A stretch of 64,000 nt of DNA from positions 4,281,416 through 4,345,415 of the forward strand of contig NC_066517.1 in NCBI RefSeq assembly GCF_024679095.1. Reading direction: 5' to 3'. Shown here in pieces: positions 21,901-37,356 of the stretch. The position numbers were made by a program, and so were the translations under genes. Each line of letters starts with the position of its first letter. Within the stretch, counting starts at the first letter, position 1. This DNA comes from Eriocheir sinensis. Its lineage: Eukaryota; Arthropoda; Malacostraca; Decapoda; Varunidae. The notes below the pieces were generated by a model. That model saw only the letters and a list, made by a program, of their open reading frames with translations, made no database searches and was not told the origin of the DNA.

Positions 21901-22389
21901 TTCAGCAGAAAACCCATCCTTTTCAGATTGCTGAACTGATCATGATCTGTCGAATCAGAGACCGTTGGTGGTTTGTGCAGATGACACCCATAGTCCTCAG
22001 CTGCACTGTGGCTGTCCTGTGGCTAGTTTTGTGTTGGTGCTTGGAACTGTGCTTCTGTAGTCCTGGCTACGTGGTAAAGATGGCTGCCCACATCTTTGTA
22101 TGCGGTTGTATGTATGGACAACCACTGTGTGACCTGTGTGAAAGATTGCACATTGAGTCAGTGGGTGTTCAAAATTCCTCTTCCTCCTCACTCACCATCG
22201 TACCATTTTTAGCCTATTTTTTGCATTTTTTAGAACACGTCTACATCTAACTATTAACAAACTACCAGTATTTACCACTTGGGACCCTTAAGACACCAAC
22301 AGGGACCCTAATTGTTAGTAAAATATGATAAAATAGAAAAAATAATATAAATATTTAATTCCCCGAGGGAGGATTCCCCTTCTGGCTGC

Positions 22390-25330
22390 CGACACCTCAA
22401 ATCTCTTTCTTATCAATTTCTGCAACATTCGCGGTCTTCGTTCTAATTTTCATTCTGTGGAACACCATCTCTCCTCTAAACCTCACCTTCTCTTCCTCGC
22501 CGAAACACAGGTGTCGGCGGCTACTGACAGCAATCTCTACTCTGTTCCTTCCTACCATCTCTATCCTATATTTTAATCCAAAGCTGGATGTTGCGTCTAC
22601 GTGTGCAACGACATCACTTGCTCTCGTGCCCACGACCTTGACTCTTTAGAATTTTCCAACATCTGGCTAAGACTTCATTATCATTCTATTACTAAATACA
22701 TCTGTGCTGTTTATCTCTCACCTAACTCTACTAACTATGTAAAATTCTTTGACTACTTGAACTAAAAAATGGAACACATCTTGATCCACTCTCCCTTTGC
22801 TGAAATCTCCATCCTAGGAGATTTCAATGTTCACCACCAGCTTTGGCTTTCATTCTCTTTCACTGACCAGCCTGGTGAACAAGCCTACAACTTTGCTCTC
22901 CTCAGTGATCTAGAGAAGTTGGTTCAGCACTTTATACATATTCCCAACTGTCTTGGAGACAGGCCCAACATACTAGACCTCTTCCTTACCTCTAACCCTT
23001 CTGCTTACTCTGTCAAACTGTTCTCTCCATTGGGCTCCTCCAATCACAACCTTATTTCTGTATTCTGTCCTATCGCTCCTGTACACCCTCTGGACCCACT
23101 GAGGAGGCGATGCTTCTGGCATTTTGCTTCAGCTTGGTGGAACGACCTGAGGATGTACTTTTCCGATTTCCCGTGGAATGATTACTGCTTCCAAGAGAGA
23201 GACCCCTCAGTGTGTTTGCCCAGCGCATTACAGAGGTGATTGTCTCTGGAATGGAGGCACACATTCCACGTACTTTCTCTGCTCCTCATACTAAAGAGCC
23301 TTGGTTTAATCACGCTTGTTCTCATGCTATCCACAAAAGGTACCAGAGCCTTCGCACTCCTGCTAACCATGATTTCTGCCCAGAATTGTGCCAAATCTAT
23401 TCTTTGACTTACCAAAAGCTCTTTCATCAATAAGAAATGTCAAAACCTTGCTTTTTCTAATTCTTCCCTGGACTTCTGGCACCTAGCCAAAAATGTCTCC
23501 TCCAATTTCACTTCTCGATCTTTCCCTCCTCTCCTTAACCCTGACGGCAGCACCGCCATCTCATCTATCTCTAAGGCTGAACTCTTCTCTTAAACTTTCT
23601 GTAAAAATTCCACTCTGGATGATTCTGGGCATATTCCTCCTACTCATCCCCCTTCTGATTCCTTTATTCCTGTTATTAAGATTCTTAAGAATGATGTTTT
23701 CTATACCCTCTCTGGCCTCAACTCTCAGAGGGCTTATGGACCTGATGGAGTGCCTCCTATTGTCCTTAAAAACTGTGCCTCCGTTCTGACACCCTGCCTG
23801 TTCAAACTCTTTTGTCTCTGTCTATCAACATCTATCTTTCCTTCCTGCTGGAAGTACGCCTTCATACAGCCTATGTCTAAGAAGGGTGACCGTTCCAATC
23901 CTTCAAACTACCACCCTATAGCTTTACTTTCCTGTCTATCTGAAGTTTTTGAATCAATTCTTAACCAGAAGATTCGAAAGCACCTTTCCACTTCTAACCT
24001 TCTATCTGATCGCCAGTATGGGTTCCATAAGTGGCGTTCTACTGGTGATCTTCTTCCTCTCTTCTGACTCTTGGTCATCCTCTCTTAGCCGTTTCGGTGA
24101 AACTTTCTCAGTTGCGCTAGACATATCAAAAGCCTTCGATAGAGCCTGGCATAAGTCTGTGTTTTCTAAACTGCCCTCTTACGGCTTCTATCCTTCTCTC
24201 TGTTCCTTTATATCCAGTTTCCTTTCAGGCCGTTCTATCTACGCTGTGATAGATGGTCACTGTTCTTCCCCTAAACCTATCAACAGTGGTGTTCCACAGG
24301 GCTCTGTTTTATCACCCACTCTTCCTGTTATTCATCAATTATCTTTTTTCCATAACAAACTGTCCACTCTGCATTATTCAACTTCTTTCAACAGAAGACC
24401 TTCTCAACAGGAATTACAAAACTCCAGACTGGAGGCTGCAGAACGCTAAAGCTCAGACCTTGCTATCATTTCCAATTGGGGTAAAAGGAACCTTGTGTCC
24501 TTCAATGCCTCAAAAACCCAATTTTCCACCTATCAACTCGACACAATCTTCCAAACACCTATTCGGAGGCTATTCCCTAATCTTCAACAACACTCAGCTG
24601 TCACTTCCTCAACACTAAACATCCTTAGTCTATCTTTAACCCAAAATCTTAACTGGAAACTTCATATCACCTCTCTCACTAAATCAGCTTCCTCAAGGTT
24701 GGGCGTTCTGTATCGTCTCCGCCAGTTCTTCTCCCCCACACAGTTGCTATCCATATACAGAGGCCTTGTCCGCCCTCGTATGGAGTATTCATCTCACGTG
24801 TGGGGGGGCTCCACTCACACAGCTCTCCTGGACAGAGTGGAGTCTAAGGCTCGTCTTATCAGCTTTCTCCTCTTACTGATAGTTTTCTACCTCTTGAATT
24901 CTGCTGCCATGTTGCATCTCTTTATCTTCTATCGATATTTTCATGCTGACTGCTCTTCTGAACTTGGTAACTGCATGCCTCCCCTCCTCCCGTGGCCCCG
25001 CTGCACTCGATTGTCCACTCTAGCTCATCCCCATGCTGTCCAAACCACTTATGCAAGAGTTAACCAGCATCTTCACTCTTTCATCCCTTTCACTGGTAAA
25101 CTCTGGAACAGCCTTCCTTCGTCTGTATTTCCTCCTACCTATGACTTGACCTCTTTCAAGAAGAGTGTATCAAGACACCTCTCCACCTGAAATTGACCTC
25201 TCTTTTGGCCACTCCGTCTTTTGTCTGTTGTGGGAGTGGTGAGTAGCGGGCTTTTTTTTCTACACACTTTTTGTTACCCTTGAGCCGTCTCTTGTAAAAA
25301 AATAATAATACAAGTATTGCTGCCAACAAA
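22390..25330 (+). mobile_element. LINE (family C), near-complete but broken
   Basis: Endonuclease blocks appear first: ICNIRGLRSN-like sequence at about 22,415, then LFLAETQVSA, and [15 protein letters not shown] with the GDFN motif near 22,810, followed by [13 protein letters not shown] and [12 protein letters not shown] blocks follow: NYHPIALLSCLSEVFES, RSTGDLL, VALDISKAFDRAWHKSV and [14 protein letters not shown]. The FADD region is garbled. The C-terminal part has YRGLVRPRMEYSSHVWGGST and ends FKKSVSRHLST at 25,188. About 140 bp of 3' untranslated sequence ends in TTGTAAAAAAATAATAATA. At least seven frame changes make it inactive. It resembles the I/Jockey group; the clade is an inference. 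Confidence 0.85.
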
Positions 25331-25624
25331 GGGACAGGATCTGCCAACCTGTCTCGGAAAGTTCTATTTTCACAGAGCGAATCCAATCCAGTTTCAGATC
25401 CCGACCAATGAGCTAGAGCTGATCATGGTTCTAAACAGAAGTCTTTGGTTAGGATTATGAAAGCTGTAAACTGTTCAGAAATGGCTGTGATGATCATGTC
25501 ACCAGTGATTTCTGAAACAGTTTGTATTGCAACTATCAGTGACCATTTTCTGTAAAGGCAGGGTCAGGTGTCAAAGAAGCTAGTTGACCCTTCTGAAGAG
25601 TGCTGGTATGCTTTTTTGAAGGTT

Positions 25625-25910
25625 CTGTTGATCACCTCCAGCCCAGCCACTATATTGTTGTGGTGATATTTGTGCTGGGTTTAGTGATGATATTCCTGCT
25701 GGACTCATGCTGCCCCTCGGAGTTTCACTTGATTCTCTTGAAAGTTTAATTAGAGTTGGGGTTAATAGGTGGTCATGGGGACAGCTGGGTAGTCTGCTAC
25801 TCGGCAATGACTGAAAATTTCAAGCTGGCAGATGAAACTTGAACCAGATATCCACGACACCACGCCTGCCCAACGTGGCCACTGGCCACTGTTGATAGGA
25901 AGCCCTGTTA
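25625..25910 (-). mobile_element. tRNA-derived SINE (family A), minus partial copy
   Basis: Reverse-complement matches to the 41,471 copy: GGACTCATGCTGCCCCTCGG, GGTTAATAGGTGGTCATGGG and GGCAATGACTGAAAATTTC. The tRNA-like head near 25,850-25,900 is degraded. Confidence 0.65.
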
Positions 25911-26648
25911 CTGATATCGGTGAACCATAGAGCTATCATTTATGTTTGCCTCTTTCAACACAAATACAGTGATACGTACTCTTAACCTCTTCTTTACTGT
26001 GACCCCCCAATGATGTAAACAAAACGTCCTCCTGCAGATCAGCAGATCCTGTTCCTCCATGCCTCATGTAAGTTATTTTACAAGACTGCTCTTCCTTACC
26101 TGGTGACAGCTAGTGTGTCTGCACTGGTAACACTGTCTGTTAGTTCCACTGTCTGCCACCTCTGACTCCAGGTCATAATCTGAGTCGTATCCATCTGGAG
26201 TCTCTAATAACTCCCCACTATCTGTCTCATGGTTTTATCTTTACCATTGCCATCTGAGGGAGGAGATGCCATTATCTCCAGCAAGCAGCCACATATCAGT
26301 CACTCCAGTTGTGGGATTATGGAAAATAGAGGATCTTGGAAGGCCAGGGTAATAATATTATCCTACTTCCACGTGAGAAATGGACTGCGTAACTGATTGG
26401 CTCCTTTATGAGGTGGGTGGCTGTATGTAATGGTTCACACATTTATTTATGTTTCTTGAGAATGTTGCCACCATGTGGGGTTTGAAAAGCCAAGATCTAC
26501 ATTTCCGGCTTGGCCGAACATGGCCAAAAATAATATATACAAATTAGTGAGGTACTTGTGTACCACTGGTTTTGCTCAGTACCACGAGGTCGTTTCCACA
26601 CGCGTTACGCACATAAATCAAAACAGCACTGCCGGTGTGAAGGGGTTA

Positions 26649-29543
<2,895 letters not shown>

Positions 29544-29720
29544 GGAGGAGCCGGGTCATGCCAATGGTACATCTGTTCATTTTCTGTTTGCTTAAAGGAT
29601 ATTTTTTCAGACATTTTCAAAACTTACTGATCTAATGAGTTTTACTGGTCTGGAAAAATATCCTTTGAGCAAACAGAAAATGGACAGTTGTATCACTGGC
29701 TCCACTTGCTCCTTCAACAC
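29544..29720. repeat. Imperfect hairpin, about 70-bp arms
   Basis: The core arms 29,573-29,612 and 29,648-29,688 are reverse complements with about 3 mismatches (TTTTCTGTTTGCTTAAAGGA against TCCTTTGAGCAAACAGAAAA). Weaker pairing extends outward to GTTGGAGGAGCC and GCTCCTTCAAC. The loop is about 35 bp. It may be a small foldback MITE. Confidence 0.75.
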
Positions 29721-29949
29721 TTTTTTTCTTAACTTACTGATCTTATGAAAGAAGGGAAATAAGGACATTAAACAAAGAAGAAGACCTGATGAAACTAAAA
29801 CCCTTTCAAGTGTTTGAAAGACTTTTAAATGTTATGAATACTAAATCTGGGCTGGAGCAGCCAAGCCACAGTTTTTGGGTGAACCAGTCAGAAACTGAGC
29901 ACCCAGGGGAAGCCCGGGAAAGGTAAACTGACTACAATGTCACATTTGG

Positions 29950-30180
29950 TTGTTGTTGTTAAAAATTTACTCCCTCCTAAAAGGGGGGAGCACAGGGGCT
30001 TTTGCAAATGGTGGCCTGTAGCAGGGTGCCAACAGACCAACTCTGTCGGCTGGCATCAGCCAAGCCGACCAAGTCAGTCTGTCGACAAGGACTGCCACAC
30101 ATTCAGTTCTGTGCCCCAAGGCAAGGCATTCAGAATCATCACACCAGATTGTAAAGAATTACGGACAAGTGGAACAAACT
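29950..30180 (+). repeat. Dispersed repeat shared with 43.23-43.46 kb
   Basis: Shares GACCAACTCTGTCGGCTG, CAGTCTGTCGACAAGGACTG and GTGCCCCAAGGCAAG with the segment at 43,230-43,460 (GACCAACTCTATCAGCTGAC, CAGTCTTTCGATGAAGACTG, CGCCCCAAGACAAG). The class is unknown; a SINE body is possible. Confidence 0.5.
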
Positions 30181-30510
30181 CAGCAGCCTTTTCTTTCTGC
30201 TAACATGGGTCATAAGGTAGGTGGGATGGATTCAGATGGGAATGACAGCTGCTAAAGTTAAAGGGAGCTGCCTATGCAAGCAGACTTGTTGTGCTCTTAC
30301 TTCATTTGAGGGATTCTTATGCACAAAATAAATGAGCAATGCAGAACTACTTCATATAATGGTTAGTGTGATTTTTGACATGGCCTCACATGAAATAGGT
30401 TGGTGGTGGCATCCACTGAAAACTATCAAATTGCAACTGGAGAAGCAATATTCTGAAATAACTTTGCATGTGAATAATTTTAGTTCGTCTGAATATATGC
30501 TGAAGCTTAA

Positions 30511-30712
30511 CCCGTTAGCAGTGACGGGCCAAATTTGTGGCTTTACCCTGTAGCAGCGACGGGCCAAATTTCTGCCCCCAAAATAGATGATGCATAAACT
30601 GATCACAAATGCTTTGATATATATAATGAAATGGTTTGTGTGAGTGATATTTTTTTTTCATTTTTCTCGCTTAGAGGGACCATTAAGAAACATGATCCCC
30701 GCTGCTACCGGG
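30511..30712. mobile_element. piggyBac-type MITE, 202 bp
   Basis: TTAA at 30,507-30,510 and 30,713-30,716 flank the ends CCCGTTAGCAGTGACGGG and, in reverse complement, CCCGGTAGCAGCGGGG. A second copy of the subterminal block (CTGTAGCAGCGACGGGCCAA) follows the left end. Confidence 0.8.
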
Positions 30713-31253
30713 TTAAGTAGGTCACAAGTCATTAAATGCAAAGCTGAAAACACAAATCCTGCCTCAACGAAGGATGGACAGCGGCTAAAACTCTGACTGA
30801 GGGCCGACATGCCATTACCTTGTACGTTGGTATAGAATTCATCAGTTTGACATGCCATGAACCAAGTAAAGTGACGTTCTCTGAGGATGAAAGTTGAGAT
30901 GATGGCGTGATGATAAGTTTAGGAGGGATGCATAGAAACAACTTTACCCGCTAGGCAGCCTTGGTAAAGAACGTGTGAGATACAGCCATTAGTTTGTCAT
31001 TACTGAAGAGTCTGATCCATTAATAATGCTCAAAAGTGTCACCACTGCCTAAAGAAGTGGTAAAATCCCAAAAGTAGAACTTGTAACCTTAAAAGACTGA
31101 CGTAAATTATCTCTTAATATATATGAATAATATGGAATGGGAAGTTACATTATTGTAAGTGTGTACAGTTTTAAAAGAAAAAATAAGATAAATTAAAGAA
31201 CCATTAGTGGAGGAAACACACTAAACCTCAGGTCTTTTAAGTTTTTCACAATA

Positions 31254-31550
31254 CACTCGACACTTGGCTTCCTGGATATTGGATTTCTTGGACAAAATCC
31301 CGGGTCTGGTGGTCGCCGGACATATGCCCGGTCAAGTACGGTAACTGAATTAGAATCAAGGTAAAGAGTCTGGGGTTTGGCTAAGTCTGGTTACTGCCAG
31401 ACACATGCCTGGTCAAGTCCAGACATCGAGACAAAGGTCTGGCCAATGTCTGCAATGCCTGCCAGGCGTCTGTTTGCGTGCGGGAAATTTTGTTTATTAT
31501 TGTGTCTCTGAAGCTAATTCAGAATGCACAACATTCTTAACATAAGGCAC
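31254..31550. mobile_element. Fragment of a TA-flanked DNA element (family T)
   Basis: Starts after TA with CACTCGACACTTGGCTTCC, followed by GACAAAATCCCGGGTC and GGACATATGCCCGGTCAAG. The same order occurs at 42,351-42,600 and, inverted, at the end of the element at 31,558-34,015. Confidence 0.6.
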
Positions 31551-31889
31551 TACATTACACTTGACCCTTGATTTCCCAGACTAATAGGGAGGAGCACCTG
31601 TCCAGAAATTACAGAAGTCTGGGAATCAGTAATCGGTAATCTAGGAGAGTAACTAAAACAAGTCATGTGAAGACTTGCAGTACACGTCAACAAAGGACAT
31701 GCTGTTTGGTGGCAGTCAAGAAGTGTTCGCCATTTTGAGGTGGTTAAGTATATCATACCATCCAAATTATTTAATATTAAATGCTTCTTTTTATAAAAAT
31801 CAGGTTATAAAAATATGAAACTGATATAAAAATGATCATAACTATAAGCAGCTGCTCAGCGGATAATAGTACACGAATAGACAAGAATG

Positions 31890-33440
31890 TATAAGAACAT
31901 AAGAACGTAAAGTCTGCAAGGGGCCGGTTGGCCTGTACAAGGCAGCTCTTGTAATCCTAACCCCACTATCCATGAATTTCTTGAATGTATCTATGGTATT
32001 GACACCCACAACATGACTGCCAAGTCTGTTCCACTCATCCACCACTCTATTGGTAAACCAATTCTTGCCGATGTCTTTGTTGAGTCTAAATTTATCTAGC
32101 TTTAAACCGTTGCTACATGTTCTGCCTGGCTCTTTTACAACCAAAATTATATTAACATCCCCCTAATCAAAGCCCTCCATCCATTTATAAACCTCGATCA
32201 AGTCTCCTCATAACCTTCGTCTTTCCAGAGTGTAGTTTTAAATGCTTCAGTCTATCCTCATAAGGCAAGTTTCTCATCTCTTAAATCATTATTTTCCTCC
32301 GCCCATATAGATTCTAACATCTTGATATCCATTTTATAATAAGGGGACCAAAACTGAACCGCATAATTAAGATGAGATCTAACTAATGCTAAGTAAAGTT
32401 TGAGGATGACTTCAGCGCTCCTATTGCTTACGATCCTCGAGATGAAATCCAGTACCCTGTTTGCACAATTCTTAGCTTGAATGCATTGAGCCCTAGGATG
32501 GAGGTAAGTGCACACTAAGACTCCTTAAGTCTCTCTCACACCCAGAATTGCTCAGCAGTGTTGTTTAAGGAGTAATTGTGTGAGGGGTTATTCCTACCTA
32601 CACTCAGAATGCTACACTTCCCAACATTGAATTCCATCTGCCACTTACCCTCCCAATCAGATAATGTCTAGCTCATCCTGGAGAACATTAGCATTCAGGT
32701 CTGATTGGATTACTCTACCAATCTTGGTATCAACTGTGAACTTACTGACAGGACTGTTAATTCCTGTGTCCAAATCATTGATGTGAATGAAAAAAAAAAG
32801 CAGCGGACCTAGCACTGACCCCTGTGGGACTCCACTCATAACACTGCCCCATTCAGATTTTTTGCCATTGATTTGCACTCTCTGTTTCCTACCACTAAAC
32901 CAAGCCCTGATCCAGTTCAAGAGTTTCCCATCTATGCTGTGAGCCTGTAAATTTAGTAACAGCCAGTGATGAGGGACTTTGTCGAATGCTTTACTGAAAT
33001 CTAGATATAGTATGTCATAGTTTACATCCTTGTCAACCACCTCTATTACTTTAGTGTAGAAGGACAACAGGTTAGTAAGGCAAGACCTACCCTTCGTGAA
33101 CCCATGCTGTGAGTCATGAATTAAACTATGCTTTTCTAGATGGTCCTGAATGTTCCTGGCTATAATTGACTCCAACTGATGTTAAGCTAATTGGGCGATA
33201 ATTTGAAGTGGCTGGCTTGTCTCCATTTTTGAAAATCGGTATCACATTCCATAGGCTGCATGAAAACTGAAAGTAGTCATTCAACATTTGACCCATATTT
33301 TCTCCATTCTCAACGAGCTCACCTGTGTTTGTTTTCAACGGTCCAATTCTCTCCCTTGTTTTCATTTTGTTCAATTTAAATAAGCCCTTGGGATTGCTCT
33401 TGGCCTCATTGGCTACTCTAATGGCAAATGGCTAATGTCA
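31890..33440 (-). mobile_element. CR1-like LINE (family D), 5'-truncated and broken
   Basis: On the minus strand, from high to low coordinates: IRVANEAKSNPKGLF-like linker, SNYRPISLTS, MESIIARNIQDHLEKH, SQHGFTKGRSCLTNLLSFY, ILYLDFSKAFDKVPH and [21 protein letters not shown]. The box that should read FADDTK is KFTVDTK, so the catalytic aspartate pair is damaged. Then come LYLALVRSHLNYAVQFWSPY and the C-terminal KNWFTNRVVDEWNRLGSHVV. Frames break near 33,175, 32,650, 32,515 and 32,145. The 3' end shows a CTTATGTT-like repeat near 31,890-31,910. Confidence 0.85.
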
Positions 33441-33514
33441 AAAGAAGCAGTTTACCGAACCTGTGGTAGATATTTCACTGAAGAACCCCCCCCCCTCCGA
33501 GCTCATCAACGACC

Positions 33515-33660
33515 CTCTCTTTTAGAGAGAATCCAGAGCCTGGGTTGATAGGTGGTCTTTTGGACATGTGGGTAGTCTTGGGCTACTTGGTGGTGACTGA
33601 GGCACCAGACGGGGCGTGAACCCATGTCGTCCTAGACGCCACCGCCACCCCAATGAATGA
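33515..33660 (-). mobile_element. tRNA-derived SINE (family A), short minus copy
   Basis: Reverse-complement match to the head half of the family: GGGTTGATAGGTGGTC, GTGGGTAGTCTTGGGC and GTGACTGAGG, with a B-box-like GGTTCACGCC. Confidence 0.6.
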
Positions 33661-34141
33661 GTGTTAATACAGAAATAGCAAATATAATCAAAGGGATTCA
33701 ACAACTCTGAACAAGGAGAACGAGAAGCTTAGTGATTTCGTGGACCTTTTGTAGAGGCAACATGACCATCACTGCCACCATAACAAATATGTGGCCACCC
33801 AGGGAGCAGCGAGTGTTGCAGACATGAACTGGGGGAGGAAAACTGTTGTATGGCCAGCCTTCTGCTTCCATACCCAGACTAGGCTAGGCATATGTTCAGC
33901 AAATTTCAGCCTTATCTGAACCCGACTTTTTACCTCAGTTCTATCAGTTCCTGCTAGGCATATGTCCGACAACTGCTGAGCCCAGGATTTTGTCCGGGAA
34001 ATCAAAGGTCAAGTGTATTTTGTTTAGCAGGCTAAACAGGCATGTGTGTCATTCCCTCCCACCATTAATTTTCTTACCTACACACTACTTTCATTATACA
34101 AAGGAAGGCCTAAACTAATGGCACCCTAGTCCAAGGTGAAG

Positions 34142-34564
34142 GTGTGCATTATCATGCTCTGGCAACCTGCTGTCACATGGGGTGTTCAATAATTATGTAA
34201 TAAACTGCACATGGGAAAGTTATTAGTATAAATAAAATGCAGGCAACAATGATGAACACTGTCAATTACAGTTGATTTAGAGTTGTAAATTATTAATATT
34301 GTTGCAGACAGCTGCTTTGTTAATTTATAAGCTTACTGATTATAATTATTAAATAGCTCTGCAGATAAAAGTATAATAAAACTGCTGTCTTCAACATCAT
34401 TGATAATTTGAAACTTAAAATGAACTATAACTGATGGTATTCATCACTGCTGCCTGGATAGTATTGATACTGATAACTATTTCCTATGTGTAGGCTATCA
34501 TTTACTATCCATAAAATCAGACATGCCATGTGACAGCAGGTTGCCAGAACATGATGATGCACAC
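34142..34564. repeat. Inverted repeat, 39-bp arms, 345-bp loop
   Basis: 34,142-34,180 and 34,526-34,564 are reverse complements at 37 of 39 positions, including CTGGCAACCTGCTGTCACAT. It could be the termini of a small non-autonomous element; no target duplication was recognised. Confidence 0.8.
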
Positions 34565-36472
34565 ATCAGATTTGGGCACTGTAAACATAGTAACCAAAAA
34601 ATGTAGTTGAGTGAATGCCTCAGTTTGTGCCTGCCAGGCCAGTTGTCATCCGTACTGACGGAGCTGTGCATGTGTGGGGCTGACATGGCTGGCAGGGCTG
34701 ACAAAACTGTTCTTAATGTGATCATGTGATGAAAAATTCTTTGGCTCAGGGATGTATTATAACACTCCATTGGAATACATAGAAATCTTTCTGCAGTAGA
34801 TAATCCATTCAAGGCTATTATAACAGAGGCTACTACAAAATGTCTTTAAGTGTTCCAGGACAGCATGATAATACTATTCTTAACTAGCCTAAGGCAAGCC
34901 CTACTGCATGTTGCCACCCCAAAATTGTCTGGAGGAAAGGCTGGAAGTTCTCATTTATATGTTTACAACAGCTCTGTTAAAATTGTCTTGAAAGCATTTC
35001 ATACTTCAGCTCAACTAGTGATATTGCCAAGATAGTTGTTATCAGGCCAGAGTTAATGCAGGTTCCACCACCTTGAGAACGAATATAAATGTTTTTGATA
35101 CTATGGGAATGACAGGCTGTGGTAACCTTGCATTAGTTTCTTGAGCTGCTAGTAGCTATACAGGTGGCAAGGCAGGCTGGGCCTCCACTGAATGGCTGGG
35201 CTACAGTACAGTCAGGGCAGGCAGGGCCAAGATGAGCAAAAATGGGGAGTAACTTTCGCCAGGAAGTTCTGGCACTATTTCTTCTATATCTGTTTTCTCC
35301 TTAACCTTACTTTTAAAACTGTTAAAAATATATCTGTCGAGGCCCTAAGTGACCACGGAAATGTCGTGGGTCCAGGCCCAAGGACTGGGCCATGGTGATT
35401 ATTTGAGGCCCACCAAAAGTAATCTACATAGTAATCTTTGTAAACATAATTGATTTCCTTTCCTTATTGACTACAAGCTTATTAATTTGTCTGCTGGACA
35501 CGATGTATGGCAAGTCCTTCCCCCAGCACTAAACACTGCACTATAAAGATGTTTTTTTTTTCCTTTTTGCTATGGTCTTAAGGATATTTGCTATATAAAT
35601 ACCAACCAGCAGGAATGCTACAGACCACCTTCAATTGAATATATTATTACATCCTATAGTAAGACACAAAAGCTGCAAAAAATATCTGTACAATATGCAA
35701 TATATGGAGTCATTCATCCCCAGCGATGACTAACACTTTTATACAACAATATTTTCACAACAACAACAAAAAATTGAGTAATGAACAAGCATTGGTGGAC
35801 CTCAGGGCAGGTTACTCTACTGATACTGAAGGTTTCCTTAGCAGGGCTCGTGTGTAACCCATCCGCTTCGGTGTGGCCGCCAGTTTCCCGGCGTGGGTGG
35901 TGTCACTGCTCCAGGACAGCCACCTGTGTCGGTGACCCACAACCCAGAGATGAAGTAAACTCAGGTCGTGGTGATGTGGAAACCCACCATTCATGACACT
36001 GGTCTAAAAACTGGACAGTATAGTTTATCCTCTCTCTGTTTCTCTCTCCCCCAGTGTGTGTGACGGTAGAGATGGAAAAGTGTAATGTGCAACAGATTTG
36101 GCCGTTCAATAATTCCGTATTCTTGGGGAGGGTTTGGTCAGGGCTAGATGCCAGCTGTCGCAAGTAGGTGTATTTTGTAACCCAAACCACATGATATTTG
36201 ATTGAAAAACAAAAATACTAGTGGCTGCATTGTTGTGAGAGGAACGTGCTGAAGTATTTCCAAGCTGTTTCACTAATCTCATAATTGGGTCATATTTAGC
36301 CGTTTCTCAGCCACTCATTGCTTCAAGTTAGCCGAAGCGGACGAATTAATGTTTCATGAGTTAAGTATTGGGTACTGTTTAGGAATATAAGAACTAACTC
36401 CCAACCCCTCTTCCTCCTTGACTGACTCATCCAAGAGTCCATGCACACCAACTTATTGTCATAAGTTAAAAT

Positions 36473-36474
<2 letters not shown>
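34565..36474. other. Intergenic or distal 3' flank of the CREBRF gene
   Basis: No exon or transposon is recognised. No AATAAA is seen on the minus strand here; only AATAAG-like variants occur near 35,463 and 35,480. The 3' end of the CREBRF transcript is therefore unresolved. Confidence 0.4.

Positions 36475-36552
<78 letters not shown>
36475..36552. repeat. (AT)n microsatellite
   Basis: Pure AT tract of about 78 bp. Confidence 0.95.
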
Positions 36553-36554
<2 letters not shown>

Positions 36555-37186
36555 ATGACTCACAAATCAAAGATAACTAGCGATATTAAAGTTAAAACAG
36601 GGAGTCAGCTTATCCCAACTGTCCAAACTTTAGGAAACCCGTTGACTTGTGAGGAAGATGAGGTAAGCCTCAAAGCATCTACTGATAAATGTTATGACTA
36701 TGTTTGGGTGGCCTGATGAGAGGCTTCGTACACAGCAGTGCCCTTCAGGTATCCTAAGATCTACAGTAACAACACGTCATGTGTTTTGTAGCAAATCAGT
36801 CGCTCCTCAAACAGTCACAGCCAATGTGTGGTGTGGGAGCCCAGCCTGGCTGTTCCCCCTACCTGCCTCCATCACAGACACAACACTTGCAGTGTCGTGT
36901 CAGCTATGTTGTAATCACTGATCATAAAACTCTTCTTAGAAGCAAATTACTCACACAGTACATCAACTTATAGTTCAGGTGAGGAAGATTGAGGTCACCA
37001 AAGGGGTGTATAACAAGTGTGTAGCATGATATAGCCTATACTTCATAAGTCATGGATATCATTACTAGCGGCTAACTTGTTTTTCAGGGTTGAACACGTC
37101 TCCTTACGAACAAACAGTGCTCAAAAATAAGCCAATACGCCGCCAGCACCTTCGGTGTGCACCATGTGACTCTGCCAGCCAGAGGC
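36553..37186 (-). other. CREBRF: Probable 3' untranslated region of CREBRF
   Basis: This follows the stop codon on the minus strand. There is no coding content and no transposon is recognised. How far the transcript extends is unknown. Confidence 0.4.
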
Positions 37187-37356
37187 TCAGTGGGGCGAGA
37201 ATCCAGAGCCGCCCCTGGAGGAGGGAGGGCTGGTGGCCAGGTTGGTGTTGCTGAAGATCTTGGTCACCTCCTCCAGGCCACCTGTTGAGTTACCATTCTG
37301 ACAGTTCTCAATGACTTTGTTGACAAAGTCTGTCGTGTGTCCAGCAATTCTGTGCT
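37187..37356 (-). CDS. CREBRF: CREBRF last coding exon
   Basis: 170 nt, acceptor TCTTTCCAG, TGA stop at 37,189-37,187. It encodes [20 protein letters not shown] and [10 protein letters not shown], matching the vertebrate C-terminal AGQTSEFV and PTGGL blocks, then a Ser/Gly-rich tail ending GFSPH. Confidence 0.92.

Larger units (their letters stand above)
31558..34015. mobile_element. TA-flanked DNA element (family T), 2.46 kb, with LINE and SINE inside
   Basis: Left end CACTTGACCCTTGATTTCCC; right end in reverse complement CACTTGACCTTTGATTTCCC; 22 of 24 terminal bases agree. TA lies at 31,556-31,557 and 34,016-34,017, so a Tc1/mariner or pogo relationship is likely. Most of the length is a family D LINE (31,890-33,440) and a SINE (33,515-33,660). 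Confidence 0.75.

Noticed and set aside
25982..26648. A TTAA-flanked MITE between TTAACCTCTTC and GTGAAGGGGTTAA
   Set aside because: The right end looks like a piggyBac-type terminus, but the left match is only a few bases and no interior repeat supports it.
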